NCBI GenBank assembly: GCA_029261555.1
Contig: JAJDBB010000005.1
Location: 32,552-96,551 of the forward strand
Direction of reading: 5' to 3'
Length of the DNA: 64,000 nt
From: Nitrospinaceae bacterium
GTDB taxonomy: Bacteria; Nitrospinota; Nitrospinia; Nitrospinales; JACRGP01
Part shown: one piece after another, positions 32,554-40,562 of the stretch
How the letters are laid out: each line of letters opens with the position of its first letter
Numbering within the stretch: position 1 is the stretch's first letter
Program-made: the position numbers and the translations under genes
Notes under the pieces: generated by a model
Told to the model about the DNA's origin: nothing
Databases searched by the model: none
The model's input: only the letters and a program-made list of their open reading frames with translations

Positions 32554-34059
32554 TCAGCCCTCTTTTTTTAGTTGAGGGAACAAAATAACGTCGCGAATGG
32601 ACGAAGAGTTTGTGAACAACATGACCAGGCGGTCGATTCCTATGCCCTCCCCTGCCGTGGGTGGCATTCCGTACTCCAGCGCGCGAATAAAATCCAGATC
32701 CATCCAATGCGCTTCGTCGTCGCCGGAATCGCGTTGGGCGACCTGCTCCTCGAATCGTTGCTTCTGATCGATGGGATCGTTCAACTCAGTGTAAGCGTTG
32801 GCGATTTCCTTTTTTCCAACGAACAGTTCGAAACGCTCAACCAGAGTAGGATCGCCTTCTTTCTTTTTGGATAACGGGGACAGCTCCAGCGGGTAATCAG
32901 TAATGAAAGTGGGTTGCACCAGTTTAGGTTCGACAAAATGGTCGAACAGTTTTCCCATAACTTTTGCGTGGCTGTCCGTTTTCACCAGATGAATTTTGTG
33001 CTCGAGAGCGCAGGCAACGGCCTTTTCGGGGTCGTCTACGACGTCGCGCGCAAGCCCGCCGATTTCGATCAGCGATTCCTTGAAAGCGCAACGCCGAAAG
33101 GCGGGCTCAAAATCAAGAACGTCCTGCTTATCCTCGCCATTTTCTACATAATGGCAATCAAACTTCAATGTGTCAAAAACCGTATTGCCAATGTAGCGGA
33201 ACAACTCTTCGGAGAGGTCCATGAGTTCTTCATAGTCGGCATAGGCGGTGTAGAACTCCAGCATCGTAAACTCCGGATTGTGCTGAGTGGAGATTCCTTC
33301 GTTACGAAAATTCCGGTTAATTTCAAACACCCGGTCCATACCGCCGACCACAAGGCGTTTTAAATACAACTCCGGAGCGACGCGCAAATACAACTCCATA
33401 TCCAAGGCGTTATGATGCGTTTTAAAAGGCCGGGCGGTGGCGCCGCCCGGGATGGCTTGCATCATGGGCGTTTCAACTTCGAGATAGCCGCGGTCGGTAA
33501 GAAACTGGCGCAGAGCCTGGACGATCTTGCTTCGATAGACGAAAACCTGTTTCGCCTCCGGATTGACGATCAAGTCCACGTAGCGCTGGCGGTAGCGAAG
33601 CTCGACGTCGCGAAGTCCGTGCCATTTTTCAGGAAGAGGGAGAAGGGATTTAGAAAGCAGGACCAACTCGTCGCAAAACAGGGTCAACTCGCCGGTTTTA
33701 GTTTTGGATAATTTTCCGGTCGCGCCCAGAAAATCGCCGATGTCGTATTTCCCCGCCCATTCATAGGACTCGTCGCCCAAGGCGTTTTTGTTGATATAAA
33801 CCTGGATTTGCCCGGTTCCGTCCTTGAGGTTGCAAAAGGTGGTTTTGCCGTGTTTGCGGCGGGTCATCATGCGTCCGGCGATGGTGAACCGCGCGTTTTT
33901 TTCTTCCAGAGCTTCTTTATCAAATGAAGAGTATTCGGCGGTCAAATTCTCAATAAATGCGGTGGGCTTGAACCGGTTGATGTAAGGGTTCACCCCTTGG
34001 GCGCGGAATTCCTCCACCTTGTTTCTTCGGGTCTTGATCAGTTCGTTTGATTCCTCCAT
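32554..34059 (-). CDS. lysS: lysyl-tRNA synthetase, class II
   Basis: About 501 residues. The N-terminal OB-fold tRNA-binding domain (about 50-170; [29 protein letters not shown]) is followed by the class II catalytic core with motif 2 FRNEGIS and motif 3 [11 protein letters not shown] near the end. I chose the ATG at 34059 ([11 protein letters not shown]), with AAAAGG upstream, over an open extension to 34104. First gene of the lysS-lolC/E-lolD-lpxD group, common in deltaproteobacteria-like genomes. Confidence 0.96.
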   Translation of the reverse strand: MEESNELIKTRRNKVEEFRAQGVNPYINRFKPTAFIENLTAEYSSFDKEALEEKNARFTIAGRMMTRRKHGKTTFCNLKDGTGQIQVYINKNALGDESYEWAGKYDIGDFLGATGKLSKTKTGELTLFCDELVLLSKSLLPLPEKWHGLRDVELRYRQRYVDLIVNPEAKQVFVYRSKIVQALRQFLTDRGYLEVETPMMQAIPGGATARPFKTHHNALDMELYLRVAPELYLKRLVVGGMDRVFEINRNFRNEGISTQHNPEFTMLEFYTAYADYEELMDLSEELFRYIGNTVFDTLKFDCHYVENGEDKQDVLDFEPAFRRCAFKESLIEIGGLARDVVDDPEKAVACALEHKIHLVKTDSHAKVMGKLFDHFVEPKLVQPTFITDYPLELSPLSKKKEGDPTLVERFELFVGKKEIANAYTELNDPIDQKQRFEEQVAQRDSGDDEAHWMDLDFIRALEYGMPPTAGEGIGIDRLVMLFTNSSSIRDVILFPQLKKEG

Positions 34060-34137
34060 GAAAACCTTTTCTATCGGGGTAAAAAATGCGCGCGCAAGCG
34101 CCAATGGAAAATATGAATCACTTTCTGGAAATTCTAA

Positions 34138-35724
34138 TTATCGGGCGTACTCGGTGTAACGGCTCTCCCTAACAACAGTGATTTTGATTTCGCCGGGATA
34201 GGTCACTTCCTTCTCAATGCGTTTGGCGACGTCGCGGGCCAAAAGGTTGGCGCCGTCGTCGTTAACGCCGTCCGGAAGCACGATGATCCTGATTTCACGT
34301 CCGGCCTGAATGGCGTAGGTTTTCTCGACGCCCTTGAACGAATCCCCGATTTCTTCCAACTGGGACATGCGCTTGACGTAGGTTTCGAGCATTTCCCTGC
34401 GCGCCCCGGGACGGGAGGCGGAAATAGTGTCCCCCGCCGTCACCAAAACCGCATAAATGGATTCCGCCTCTACGTCCTCGTGATGCGCCGCGATGGCGTT
34501 AATTACAAAAGGATGTTCGTTATAACGCTTACCGATTTCCACTCCCAACTGCGTGTGGGTGCCGTCCGTCTGGTGATCGATGGCCTTGCCGATATCGTGA
34601 AACAGGCCGGCTCTTTTAGCGAGCTTCGGGTCGAGGCCCAATTCGGAAGCCATGAACCCGCAGACCCAGGCGACTTCCTGGACGTGTTCCAAAACGTTTT
34701 GGGTGTAGCTGGTGCGGTATTTCAAGCGGCCTAAAAGTTTGACCATATCTGGATGAACGTTTTCAACCCCGACGTCCATCACCGCCTTTTCGCCGGCTTC
34801 CTTGATCTGCTGATTGACCTCTTTCTTACATTTGTTCACAACCTCTTCGATGCGGCCGGGGTGAATACGTCCATCGACGGTTAACTTTTCAAGCGCCCTT
34901 CGCGCCACCTCCCGCCGAATGGAATCGAACCCCGACAGCACGACGGCTCCAGGGGTGTCGTCTATGATCAGGTCGATTCCGGTGCATTGCTCCAAAGCGC
35001 GAATGTTCCTGCCTTCTCGCCCGATGATTCGCCCTTTGACGTCGTCGCTGGGCAAGGTTACGACGGAAACGGTGGATTCCGCGACGTGATCGGAAGCCAG
35101 CCTCTGAACGGCCATGGAAATAATTTTTCGGGCCTGGTCGTCCGCCTGGTTTTTCGTCCGCTCTTCAATTTTACGAATCTCCCTGGCGGCTTCCATGCGG
35201 GCTTCGTCCAACACTTTATTTTTGATCTCTTCTTTGGCCTGCACAACGGTGTAGGAGGCTATTTGCTCAATTTTTTGAGTTTCTTCCTGTGCCAGTTTTT
35301 CGTACTTGTCCTTTTCCTCTTTTACCCGAACCTCTTTGGTCTCCAATTGGCCGCGCTGATTTTTCAAATCGGCTTCGGCCTGCCTTTGTCTATCCCGGGT
35401 TTTATTCAGATCGTCTTCTTTTTGCCTGAGGGCATTCTCCTGTTTTCTGATTTCTCCCTGTTTTTCCTTTGCCTCTTTTTCCAGAGCGGTAGTAGCGGAC
35501 ATTCGCTCTTCTCGCAATTCCAGAGCGAAGGTCTTTTTGTTATTTTCCGCTTCCAACTCCGCTTCGCGAAGAATTTTCTTGCTCAGTTCTTCCGCTTCCT
35601 TGATCTGGTATTGGGAAAAAATCTTGCGGAGATAGTATCCGATCAAATAACCCAAACCCAGGGCCAGCGCGGACGCGATGATCAGAGTGATAAAGTTGAA
35701 TTTAATCGTGAAGAAAATATTCAT
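34138..35724 (-). CDS. rny: ribonuclease Y
   Basis: A 528-residue membrane-anchored endoribonuclease that starts mRNA decay. The N-terminal helix (about 12-30, IIASALALGLGYLIGYYL) anchors it. A long charged coiled coil covers about 35-200, then a KH domain with GREGRNIRALEQ, then an HD domain with the metal motif HDIGKAIDH and AAHHEDVEAES. Full length for the family. It follows the 5-formyl-THF cyclo-ligase gene by 41 bp on the same strand. Confidence 0.97.
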   Translation of the reverse strand: MNIFFTIKFNFITLIIASALALGLGYLIGYYLRKIFSQYQIKEAEELSKKILREAELEAENNKKTFALELREERMSATTALEKEAKEKQGEIRKQENALRQKEDDLNKTRDRQRQAEADLKNQRGQLETKEVRVKEEKDKYEKLAQEETQKIEQIASYTVVQAKEEIKNKVLDEARMEAAREIRKIEERTKNQADDQARKIISMAVQRLASDHVAESTVSVVTLPSDDVKGRIIGREGRNIRALEQCTGIDLIIDDTPGAVVLSGFDSIRREVARRALEKLTVDGRIHPGRIEEVVNKCKKEVNQQIKEAGEKAVMDVGVENVHPDMVKLLGRLKYRTSYTQNVLEHVQEVAWVCGFMASELGLDPKLAKRAGLFHDIGKAIDHQTDGTHTQLGVEIGKRYNEHPFVINAIAAHHEDVEAESIYAVLVTAGDTISASRPGARREMLETYVKRMSQLEEIGDSFKGVEKTYAIQAGREIRIIVLPDGVNDDGANLLARDVAKRIEKEVTYPGEIKITVVRESRYTEYAR

Positions 35725-35765
35725 CTTCGTTACCCCTAATTATATGAAAAGAATGCACAAGACAA

Positions 35766-36350
35766 TCAACAGTCAATCGTTCGCTTTTCGGTAATGATTT
35801 TGTTTACCCGGGAATCCCGGCGGTTTTGGGGTACGGTTTCCAAAACCTGAAAATCAAAAGCGACCGCAACGCGTTGAGCCTTGTGACGTTCGAGAAAACG
35901 ATCATAATAACCCCCTCCATAACCAATCCTTCCACCGTCCACGCCAAAAGCGACGCCGGGGACGACGATAAGATCCAATACTGAGGGGGAACAAATTTTT
36001 GCAACCGAACCCGCCGGCTCCTGAATCCCAAAAGCTCCGCGGACAAAAGGAATGTCCAGATCCGGAATTCGAGAGATCTTTAGTTCGCCGGTTTCTTTAT
36101 CCACCAATGGCGCGTAAACATTTTTACCCAGACCGATGGAGCAGCGAATCATTTCCTCGGTCTGCGCTTCGGTTTCCGTAGACAAGTAAAATAAAACGTC
36201 GTTGGAATCTACAAATTCAGGAGAAGCAAACAACCCTCGGGCAATTTCCGCGCTCTTAAGCGCCCGATCAGCCGGGTCAAGAGCCGAGCGGGCTTTTAGC
36301 ATTTCTTCCCTGATCGATTGTTTATCCAAAACTCGAGTTGGATTGATCAA
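35766..36350 (-). CDS. fau: 5-formyltetrahydrofolate cyclo-ligase
   Basis: 194 residues; an ATP-dependent enzyme converting 5-formyl-THF to 5,10-methenyl-THF. Family phrases: REEMLKARSALDP, FYLSTETEAQTEEMI, the C-terminal signature VVPGVAFGVDGGRIGYGGGYYDRFL and a final VAFDFQVLETVP. It lies downstream of zapA and a candidate 6S RNA. zapA-ssrS-fau is a conserved neighbourhood in many proteobacteria. Confidence 0.95.
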   Translation of the reverse strand: MINPTRVLDKQSIREEMLKARSALDPADRALKSAEIARGLFASPEFVDSNDVLFYLSTETEAQTEEMIRCSIGLGKNVYAPLVDKETGELKISRIPDLDIPFVRGAFGIQEPAGSVAKICSPSVLDLIVVPGVAFGVDGGRIGYGGGYYDRFLERHKAQRVAVAFDFQVLETVPQNRRDSRVNKIITEKRTIDC

Positions 36351-36779
36351 TTAGGGCGAGTCCATCGCCAAATCCTCAATACGCCCGATTATAAAACAAC
36401 CTTGCTAAACAGGCGGAGACGAATTGGATCGCCGCTTTATCCGAAGCGCAAAATCAGAGCGCTTTACGAAAAATGATAGGTTTTGCGGGAGGGTGAGAGG
36501 GACTGGATACCGGGGAATATTGCAACGAGAGAAAGCCAAAACGCTCTCCCCTTCCTAGGCCAGATGGGTTGGAACAACATACTTGCGGTTTATTCATAAA
36601 AACGAAATTCGAGAAAAAATTCCGTTGATGGTTAGCTAACCCATGACTGTAAAGACTCCCGGCGCTTTCAAAGACGAGGCCGCCCCCCATCCATCGCAAA
36701 AACGCCGCTGCCATTTCCTCTAAAACTAAAATCGCCATTCCCTGTCAATCCGCCTGCTTTTATACGCCCGACCTTTGGG
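36351..36779 (-). other. spacer between the 6S candidate and fau
   Basis: A 94-codon open frame on the minus strand (36738 to 36454) has AGGG before its ATG. Its product (starting MAILVLEEMAAAFLRW) lacks any recognisable domain and turns irregular and Pro/Ser-rich. I do not support it as a gene. A GCCC/GGGC mini-hairpin at about 36766-36780 follows the RNA candidate. Nothing else is evident. Confidence 0.3.
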
Positions 36780-36945
36780 CAGTTTTTGAAAGCTCCCCCG
36801 TTGACGCCGATGAAAGAAGACTTTTTTGAACCTGTCAAGGACAGGTTGGGATCTCCACGGCCGGTTTAGGCTTCCTTTCCAGGGAAAGGCTTGCACACCC
36901 CGACCTGATTTCAATCCCGTTTTTTATGAGTTGGCTCAAAAACGT
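36780..36945 (-). ncRNA. ssrS: candidate 6S RNA
   Basis: About 166 nt between zapA and fau, where 6S RNA sits in many proteobacteria. The ends pair through GTTTTTGA (36943-36936) and TCAAAAAC (36789-36782). The middle has a strong apical hairpin AACCTGTC-CTT-GACAGGTT (about 36846-36828). The internal parts are unpaired enough for an open-promoter-like bubble, and the size is close to the usual 180 nt. 6S RNA binds the housekeeping RNA polymerase. The call rests on synteny, size and fold; I could not run a covariance model. Confidence 0.6.
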
Positions 36946-37028
36946 TTTCTAAAACGAACGCTACAGGGAAGCTAATAAATCGCTTCCAAACTCTACTATT
37001 TGTAATCTAACACAAAGGCAAAAATGGC

Positions 37029-37340
37029 TCAAGAGTAATCAGAAGACCCGGTTTGCGCCTCTCCCAACGCCAGTCGCAATTCTTCAATCATGGCGGAAGA
37101 TTTTTCGTCGACCGTCTTTTCGAGATCAGCGTTTTCCCGGCGTAATTCCAGCAATTCCCGCGCAATGTTCAAGGCCGTAAGAATGGCCAGATCCAAAGTC
37201 GACGCCTTGGAAGGGCCGGATTCCAACTCTTTCATCCGCCCATCCACATAGGCGGCTAACTCTTCGGGGTCAATCTCCGAAGACAGGTTCTTTATATTGT
37301 ACGATTTACCGTAAATTATTATCGGGCGGGCGGGAGTCAT
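37029..37340 (-). CDS. zapA: cell division protein ZapA
   Basis: 103 residues. It binds and crosslinks FtsZ filaments. The N-terminal beta part (IIIYGKSYNIK) with the family segment EELAAYVDGRMKEL is followed by LDLAILTALNIARELLELRRENADLE, the long tetramerising helix. It follows a ZapB-like coiled-coil gene by 7 bp, giving a likely ZapA/ZapB-type pair. A small GGAAGC/GCTTCC hairpin at 36967-36987 lies between zapA and the 6S candidate. Confidence 0.9.
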   Translation of the reverse strand: MTPARPIIIYGKSYNIKNLSSEIDPEELAAYVDGRMKELESGPSKASTLDLAILTALNIARELLELRRENADLEKTVDEKSSAMIEELRLALGEAQTGSSDYS

Positions 37341-37347
37341 GGCAAGG

Positions 37348-37626
37348 TCATATCCAGTTCAATTTCTCGACGGTATCTAGAATGTTTTGAATTTTTTGGC
37401 GGACGAAAACCCGGTCGTCTTTTAATTTCTTATTGGCGTTTTCGAGAACGACAAGTTCCTGCAAACCTCTCCGGCCCACTTCCTGTCCCTCAAGCGCCGA
37501 TTCCATTTGCGCCTTAAGCTCGCCAAGCTCCTTTTCCAATTGTAGGTTGCGTTCTTCCGCGCTTTTGGCTTTTTCCAACAACGCCGCCACCAAGCCTTCT
37601 AATTCTGTCAGTTTTTCGCCGGTCAT
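37348..37626 (-). CDS. ZapB-like coiled-coil protein
   Basis: 92 residues that are almost entirely heptad-repeat helix (LEGLVAALLEKAKSAEERNLQLEKEL and so on), ending in the conserved-looking VRQKIQNILDTVEKLNWI. The C-terminal phrase is typical of the small coiled-coil proteins encoded beside zapA in many bacteria. Probably a division-ring partner of ZapA. First gene of the zapB-like/zapA/6S/fau group. Confidence 0.72.
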   Translation of the reverse strand: MTGEKLTELEGLVAALLEKAKSAEERNLQLEKELGELKAQMESALEGQEVGRRGLQELVVLENANKKLKDDRVFVRQKIQNILDTVEKLNWI

Positions 37627-37754
37627 TCTGGAATCCTAGCGCCGGGCCGCCGGACTGTCAACGCACAAGCCCGATTTTTTATAAACGGAACAGCTCTCGC
37701 TGGAATGCAATCTCCGCATTGCATTTTTCGCCAAATCGGTAAATAATCCCATCC

Positions 37755-37850
37755 ATGGACTACAACGAAATTTACCTTAAATTATTCATCGCCGTCGCCA
37801 GCCTGGTCGCGCTTTATTTTCTGGTGGAAAAGGAAGACGGCGGGAAATAA
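37755..37850 (+). CDS. possible 31-aa single-pass membrane peptide
   Basis: An ATG at 37755 opens 31 codons: a short polar start, one hydrophobic helix (about 8-24, LFIAVASLVALYFLV) and the charged tail EKEDGGK. The ribosome site is weak. It lies alone on the plus strand in the gap between the ZapB-like and gatA genes, which both run the other way. Size and composition fit small membrane peptides, but it may be chance. Confidence 0.35.
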   Translation: MDYNEIYLKLFIAVASLVALYFLVEKEDGGK

Positions 37851-37871
37851 ACCGCCTCCTGCCGGGGCATT

Positions 37872-39335
37872 TTAAAGGTTAGGAAACTGCTTGTGGTAGT
37901 CCGTGGCGAGTTGGAATTGACTCCCGACGCTGAACAGCGTTTCTTCCTGAAAATGTGGCGCCATTAATTGCAGGCCGACGGGCAATTTCCCCTGGGCAAA
38001 TCCGCAGGGGATAGACATCGCCGGGATTCCCGCCAGATTGACCGATAACGTATAAATATCCGCCAGGTACATCTGCATCGGGTCGTCCAGCTTTTCGTTT
38101 AATTTAAACGCGGGAGTGGGACAGTTGGGTCCGGCAAGGACGTCGCATTTTTTGAACGCCTCTTCAAAATCGCGTTTGATCAGGGTGCGCGCCTTTTGTC
38201 CTTTTAAATAATAAGCGTCGTAATATCCCGAACTCAAAACAAACGTTCCCAGAATGATCCGGCGTTTCACTTCCTCGCCAAAACCTTCGTCGCGTGTATT
38301 TTCGTACATTTCCAGAAGGCTTCCCGCCCGCTCGGTGCGGTGGCCGTACTTCACCCCGTCGTAGCGCGAAAGGTTGGCGCTCGCCTCGGCGCAGGCCAGG
38401 ATGTAATAAGTCGCCACCGCGTATTTTGTGTGCGGCAGGGAAACCTCCACCGTCTCCATTCCCAAAGACTGCATTGTTTTAACAGCCTCCTGAACGGAAG
38501 CTTCGACCTCCGGGTCGATCCCTTCGGTAAAATATTCTTTGGGAATCCCTACCTTCATGCCTTTGACGCTTCGACCCAACGCCTGGGTAAAATCCGGTAC
38601 GGGCACGTCGACGGAAGTCGAGTCGAGCGGATCCTTGCCGCCGATAACGTTCATCAATAACGCCGCGTCGTCGACCGTTTGCGTCATCGGACCGATCTGG
38701 TCGAGGGACGAAGCAAAGGCGACTAATCCGAAACGGGAGACCCGTCCGTAAGTCGGTTTGAGTCCGGTGACGCCGCAAAAACTGGCCGGTTGCCGAATTG
38801 ATCCTCCGGTATCGCTTCCCAAAGCCGCAACGCATTCTTTCGCCGCCACTGCCGCCGCCGAGCCGCCGCTGGAGCCGCCGGGAACGCGCTCCAAATCCCA
38901 GGGATTGCGCGTCGGACGCCTTCCGGAATTCTCCGTCGTGGAACCCATGGCGAATTCGTCGAGATTGGTCTTCCCCAGAATCACCGCGCCCGCTTTGAGC
39001 AGTCGGTCGACGCTAGTCGCGTTGTAGGGCGACTTGAATTGACTGAGAATTTTCGAGGCGCAGGTGGAGGGAAGACCCTGCGTGCAAATATTATCCTTGA
39101 TCGCCAGGGGGACGCCGAGAAGCGGCGCGTCCTCTCCACGGGCTATTTTTGCATCCGCCGCCCTGGCCTGTTCAATCGCATGTTCCCGGCTGATATGCAG
39201 ATAGGCTTGAACGCGATCTTCCACCGCGTCCATGCGCCGTAAACAGGATTCAGTCAACTCCAGCGCGGAGTATTTTTTATTTTTTAAATCTTCCCGAGCC
39301 TGGAGGAGGGTCGGTGCGCTTGCGAGGTCAGCCAA
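37872..39335 (-). CDS. gatA: Asp/Glu-tRNA amidotransferase subunit A
   Basis: 487-residue amidase of GatCAB, which converts Glu-tRNA(Gln) and Asp-tRNA(Asn) to the amide forms. The Ser-cisSer-Lys catalytic set is present: Lys in LAIKDNICT, cis-Ser in [14 protein letters not shown] and the nucleophile in [11 protein letters not shown]. The apparent start is a TTG at 39335 overlapping the end of gatC by 8 bp. gatB is not in the window. Confidence 0.96.
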   Translation of the reverse strand: MADLASAPTLLQAREDLKNKKYSALELTESCLRRMDAVEDRVQAYLHISREHAIEQARAADAKIARGEDAPLLGVPLAIKDNICTQGLPSTCASKILSQFKSPYNATSVDRLLKAGAVILGKTNLDEFAMGSTTENSGRRPTRNPWDLERVPGGSSGGSAAAVAAKECVAALGSDTGGSIRQPASFCGVTGLKPTYGRVSRFGLVAFASSLDQIGPMTQTVDDAALLMNVIGGKDPLDSTSVDVPVPDFTQALGRSVKGMKVGIPKEYFTEGIDPEVEASVQEAVKTMQSLGMETVEVSLPHTKYAVATYYILACAEASANLSRYDGVKYGHRTERAGSLLEMYENTRDEGFGEEVKRRIILGTFVLSSGYYDAYYLKGQKARTLIKRDFEEAFKKCDVLAGPNCPTPAFKLNEKLDDPMQMYLADIYTLSVNLAGIPAMSIPCGFAQGKLPVGLQLMAPHFQEETLFSVGSQFQLATDYHKQFPNL

Positions 39336-39612
39336 TGATCTTTGGAACCTCGTAATGCCCTTTGTCCGGTTTTGGAGCCAACGACAAATAGTCGGTTTCC
39401 GGGAAATTTTTTACGGGTTCGTCTTCGCGGAATACGTTTTGGACCGGGAAGACGTGCGCGGTGGGTTCGACGCCCGCGGTATCAAGTTCCCCCAGCAAGT
39501 CGATATAATCGACGATTTTGGCCAACTGCGGCGCGAGTTTTTGCTTTTCCGCGTCGGTCAACTTCAGCCGGGCCAGCCGGGCGACGGCGTCGATATTGAG
39601 TTCGTTGGACAT
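39328..39612 (-). CDS. gatC: Asp/Glu-tRNA amidotransferase subunit C
   Basis: 94 residues from the ATG at 39612 ([18 protein letters not shown]); the open frame extends upstream into a basic, unlikely region. Typical phrases: [34 protein letters not shown] and REDEPV. It wraps around GatA and stabilises the complex. Translationally coupled to gatA. Confidence 0.94.
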   Translation of the reverse strand: MSNELNIDAVARLARLKLTDAEKQKLAPQLAKIVDYIDLLGELDTAGVEPTAHVFPVQNVFREDEPVKNFPETDYLSLAPKPDKGHYEVPKIIG

Positions 39613-39652
39613 GGGGTTTGGGGATGGAAATAAAACAACCGGACGGATGACG

Positions 39653-39871
39653 TCAATCTTTCTTCTCGCGGTCCTTTTTCTTCGTTTTGTGAATTGCCGC
39701 GTTTTTTTCGTCGTTGACGATTTTCGCAACCTTGCGCGTCAAGCGTTTTGTTTTTTTCTTTTGCTTGCGGACCGCAAGATCGTACTTGTTGTCACCGGCG
39801 TTTTTTTTCGCTTCCGCCAGTTTTTCTTTCGATGTATCAATGTGTTTCGCGATTTGTTCTTTGGTGGCCAT
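39653..39871 (-). CDS. small lysine-rich basic protein (72 aa)
   Basis: ATG at 39871 with AGGA upstream. About a third of the residues are Lys or Arg, in helical stretches such as KYDLAVRKQKKKTKRLTRKV. No signal peptide. It may bind nucleic acid or ribosomes, but composition is the only ground. It precedes gatC on the same strand by 40 bp. Confidence 0.55.
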   Translation of the reverse strand: MATKEQIAKHIDTSKEKLAEAKKNAGDNKYDLAVRKQKKKTKRLTRKVAKIVNDEKNAAIHKTKKKDREKKD

Positions 39872-39978
39872 TGAGTTTCCTGAAAAACGTTTGCGATGAT
39901 AGATTGAATTCAATTAGTCTGTATAACAAATTTTGCCCCTTCCCGCAAGGGTTTTGGGACGAGGAGCTCTTATTTTTG

Positions 39979-40031
39979 AAATAAAAAGCCGGAGGCTGAA
40001 ACGCGGGTTTGAGGCGAATCAGCTCCGGCTT
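39979..40031 (-). terminator. rho-independent-type terminator
   Basis: On the minus strand a perfect 9-bp stem AAGCCGGAG/CTCCGGCTT (40031-40023 with 39994-39986) with a long loop is followed by TTTATTT. It should end transcription of the Pro/His-rich gene just upstream (stop at 40044). Confidence 0.65.
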
Positions 40032-40043
40032 ACACTTTTGGAT

Positions 40044-40442
40044 TCAGCGGGAGCGCCTCCCGTTGTGGGATCGATTCCCGTGCGAACGGCCGTCGTGCCC
40101 ACGATGACGCCCGTTGCCGTAACGATGATTGGCGAAATGGCCTTGATGGCGATGGCCTTGGTTATGCGCCCGGTAATGGTGAGGCGGCGGTCCGCCGTAA
40201 GGTCCCGGTCCGTAGCCCAAAACAAAAGGCGGAGGCGGTTGTGGCGGATAAAAATGCGGCTGTGGCGGCGGAAAAACATGCACCACTGGCGGTGGGTAAA
40301 AATGCACTGGCGGAGGCGGCGGATGGATGCCGAAGTGAATCACTCCCGGCCCGATATAAAACTTGATCCCCCCCGCCAGGGCCAGGGACGGCAAAACAAA
40401 AACCAGAACGGCGCTAAACAACGCTACTTTCAAGATCCTCAT
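40044..40442 (-). CDS. exported proline/histidine-rich protein
   Basis: 132 residues from the ATG at 40442, with GGAGG 5 bp upstream. The signal peptide ends in ALA-GG (about residue 23). The mature part is low complexity: first HPPPPPVHFYPPP-like repeats, then a His/Arg/Gly/Asn-rich tail (HRHQGHFANHRYGNGRHRGH). Such chains often bind metals (Cu, Ni, Zn) or mineral surfaces. It has its own terminator and is probably monocistronic. No domain is recognised. Confidence 0.65.
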   Translation of the reverse strand: MRILKVALFSAVLVFVLPSLALAGGIKFYIGPGVIHFGIHPPPPPVHFYPPPVVHVFPPPQPHFYPPQPPPPFVLGYGPGPYGGPPPHHYRAHNQGHRHQGHFANHRYGNGRHRGHDGRSHGNRSHNGRRSR

Positions 40443-40562
40443 GGTAACCTCCGGAGAATGGTTTGCACTCTCCTCTCCCCACGCTTCCAACGAAGCGCAT
40501 ATACTAAATATATACGCCTTGATTTGAGGTTGCAAACTTAATTGACGCTAATAAATAGAGCG

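Noticed and set aside
34905..34935. tRNA-like GGAATCGAACCCC
   Set aside because: It codes for the KH/HD linker part of RNase Y; no cloverleaf can be drawn.
36454..36738. 94-codon open frame between the 6S candidate and fau
   Set aside because: No domain, irregular composition and no homologue recalled; the frame alone is weak evidence.
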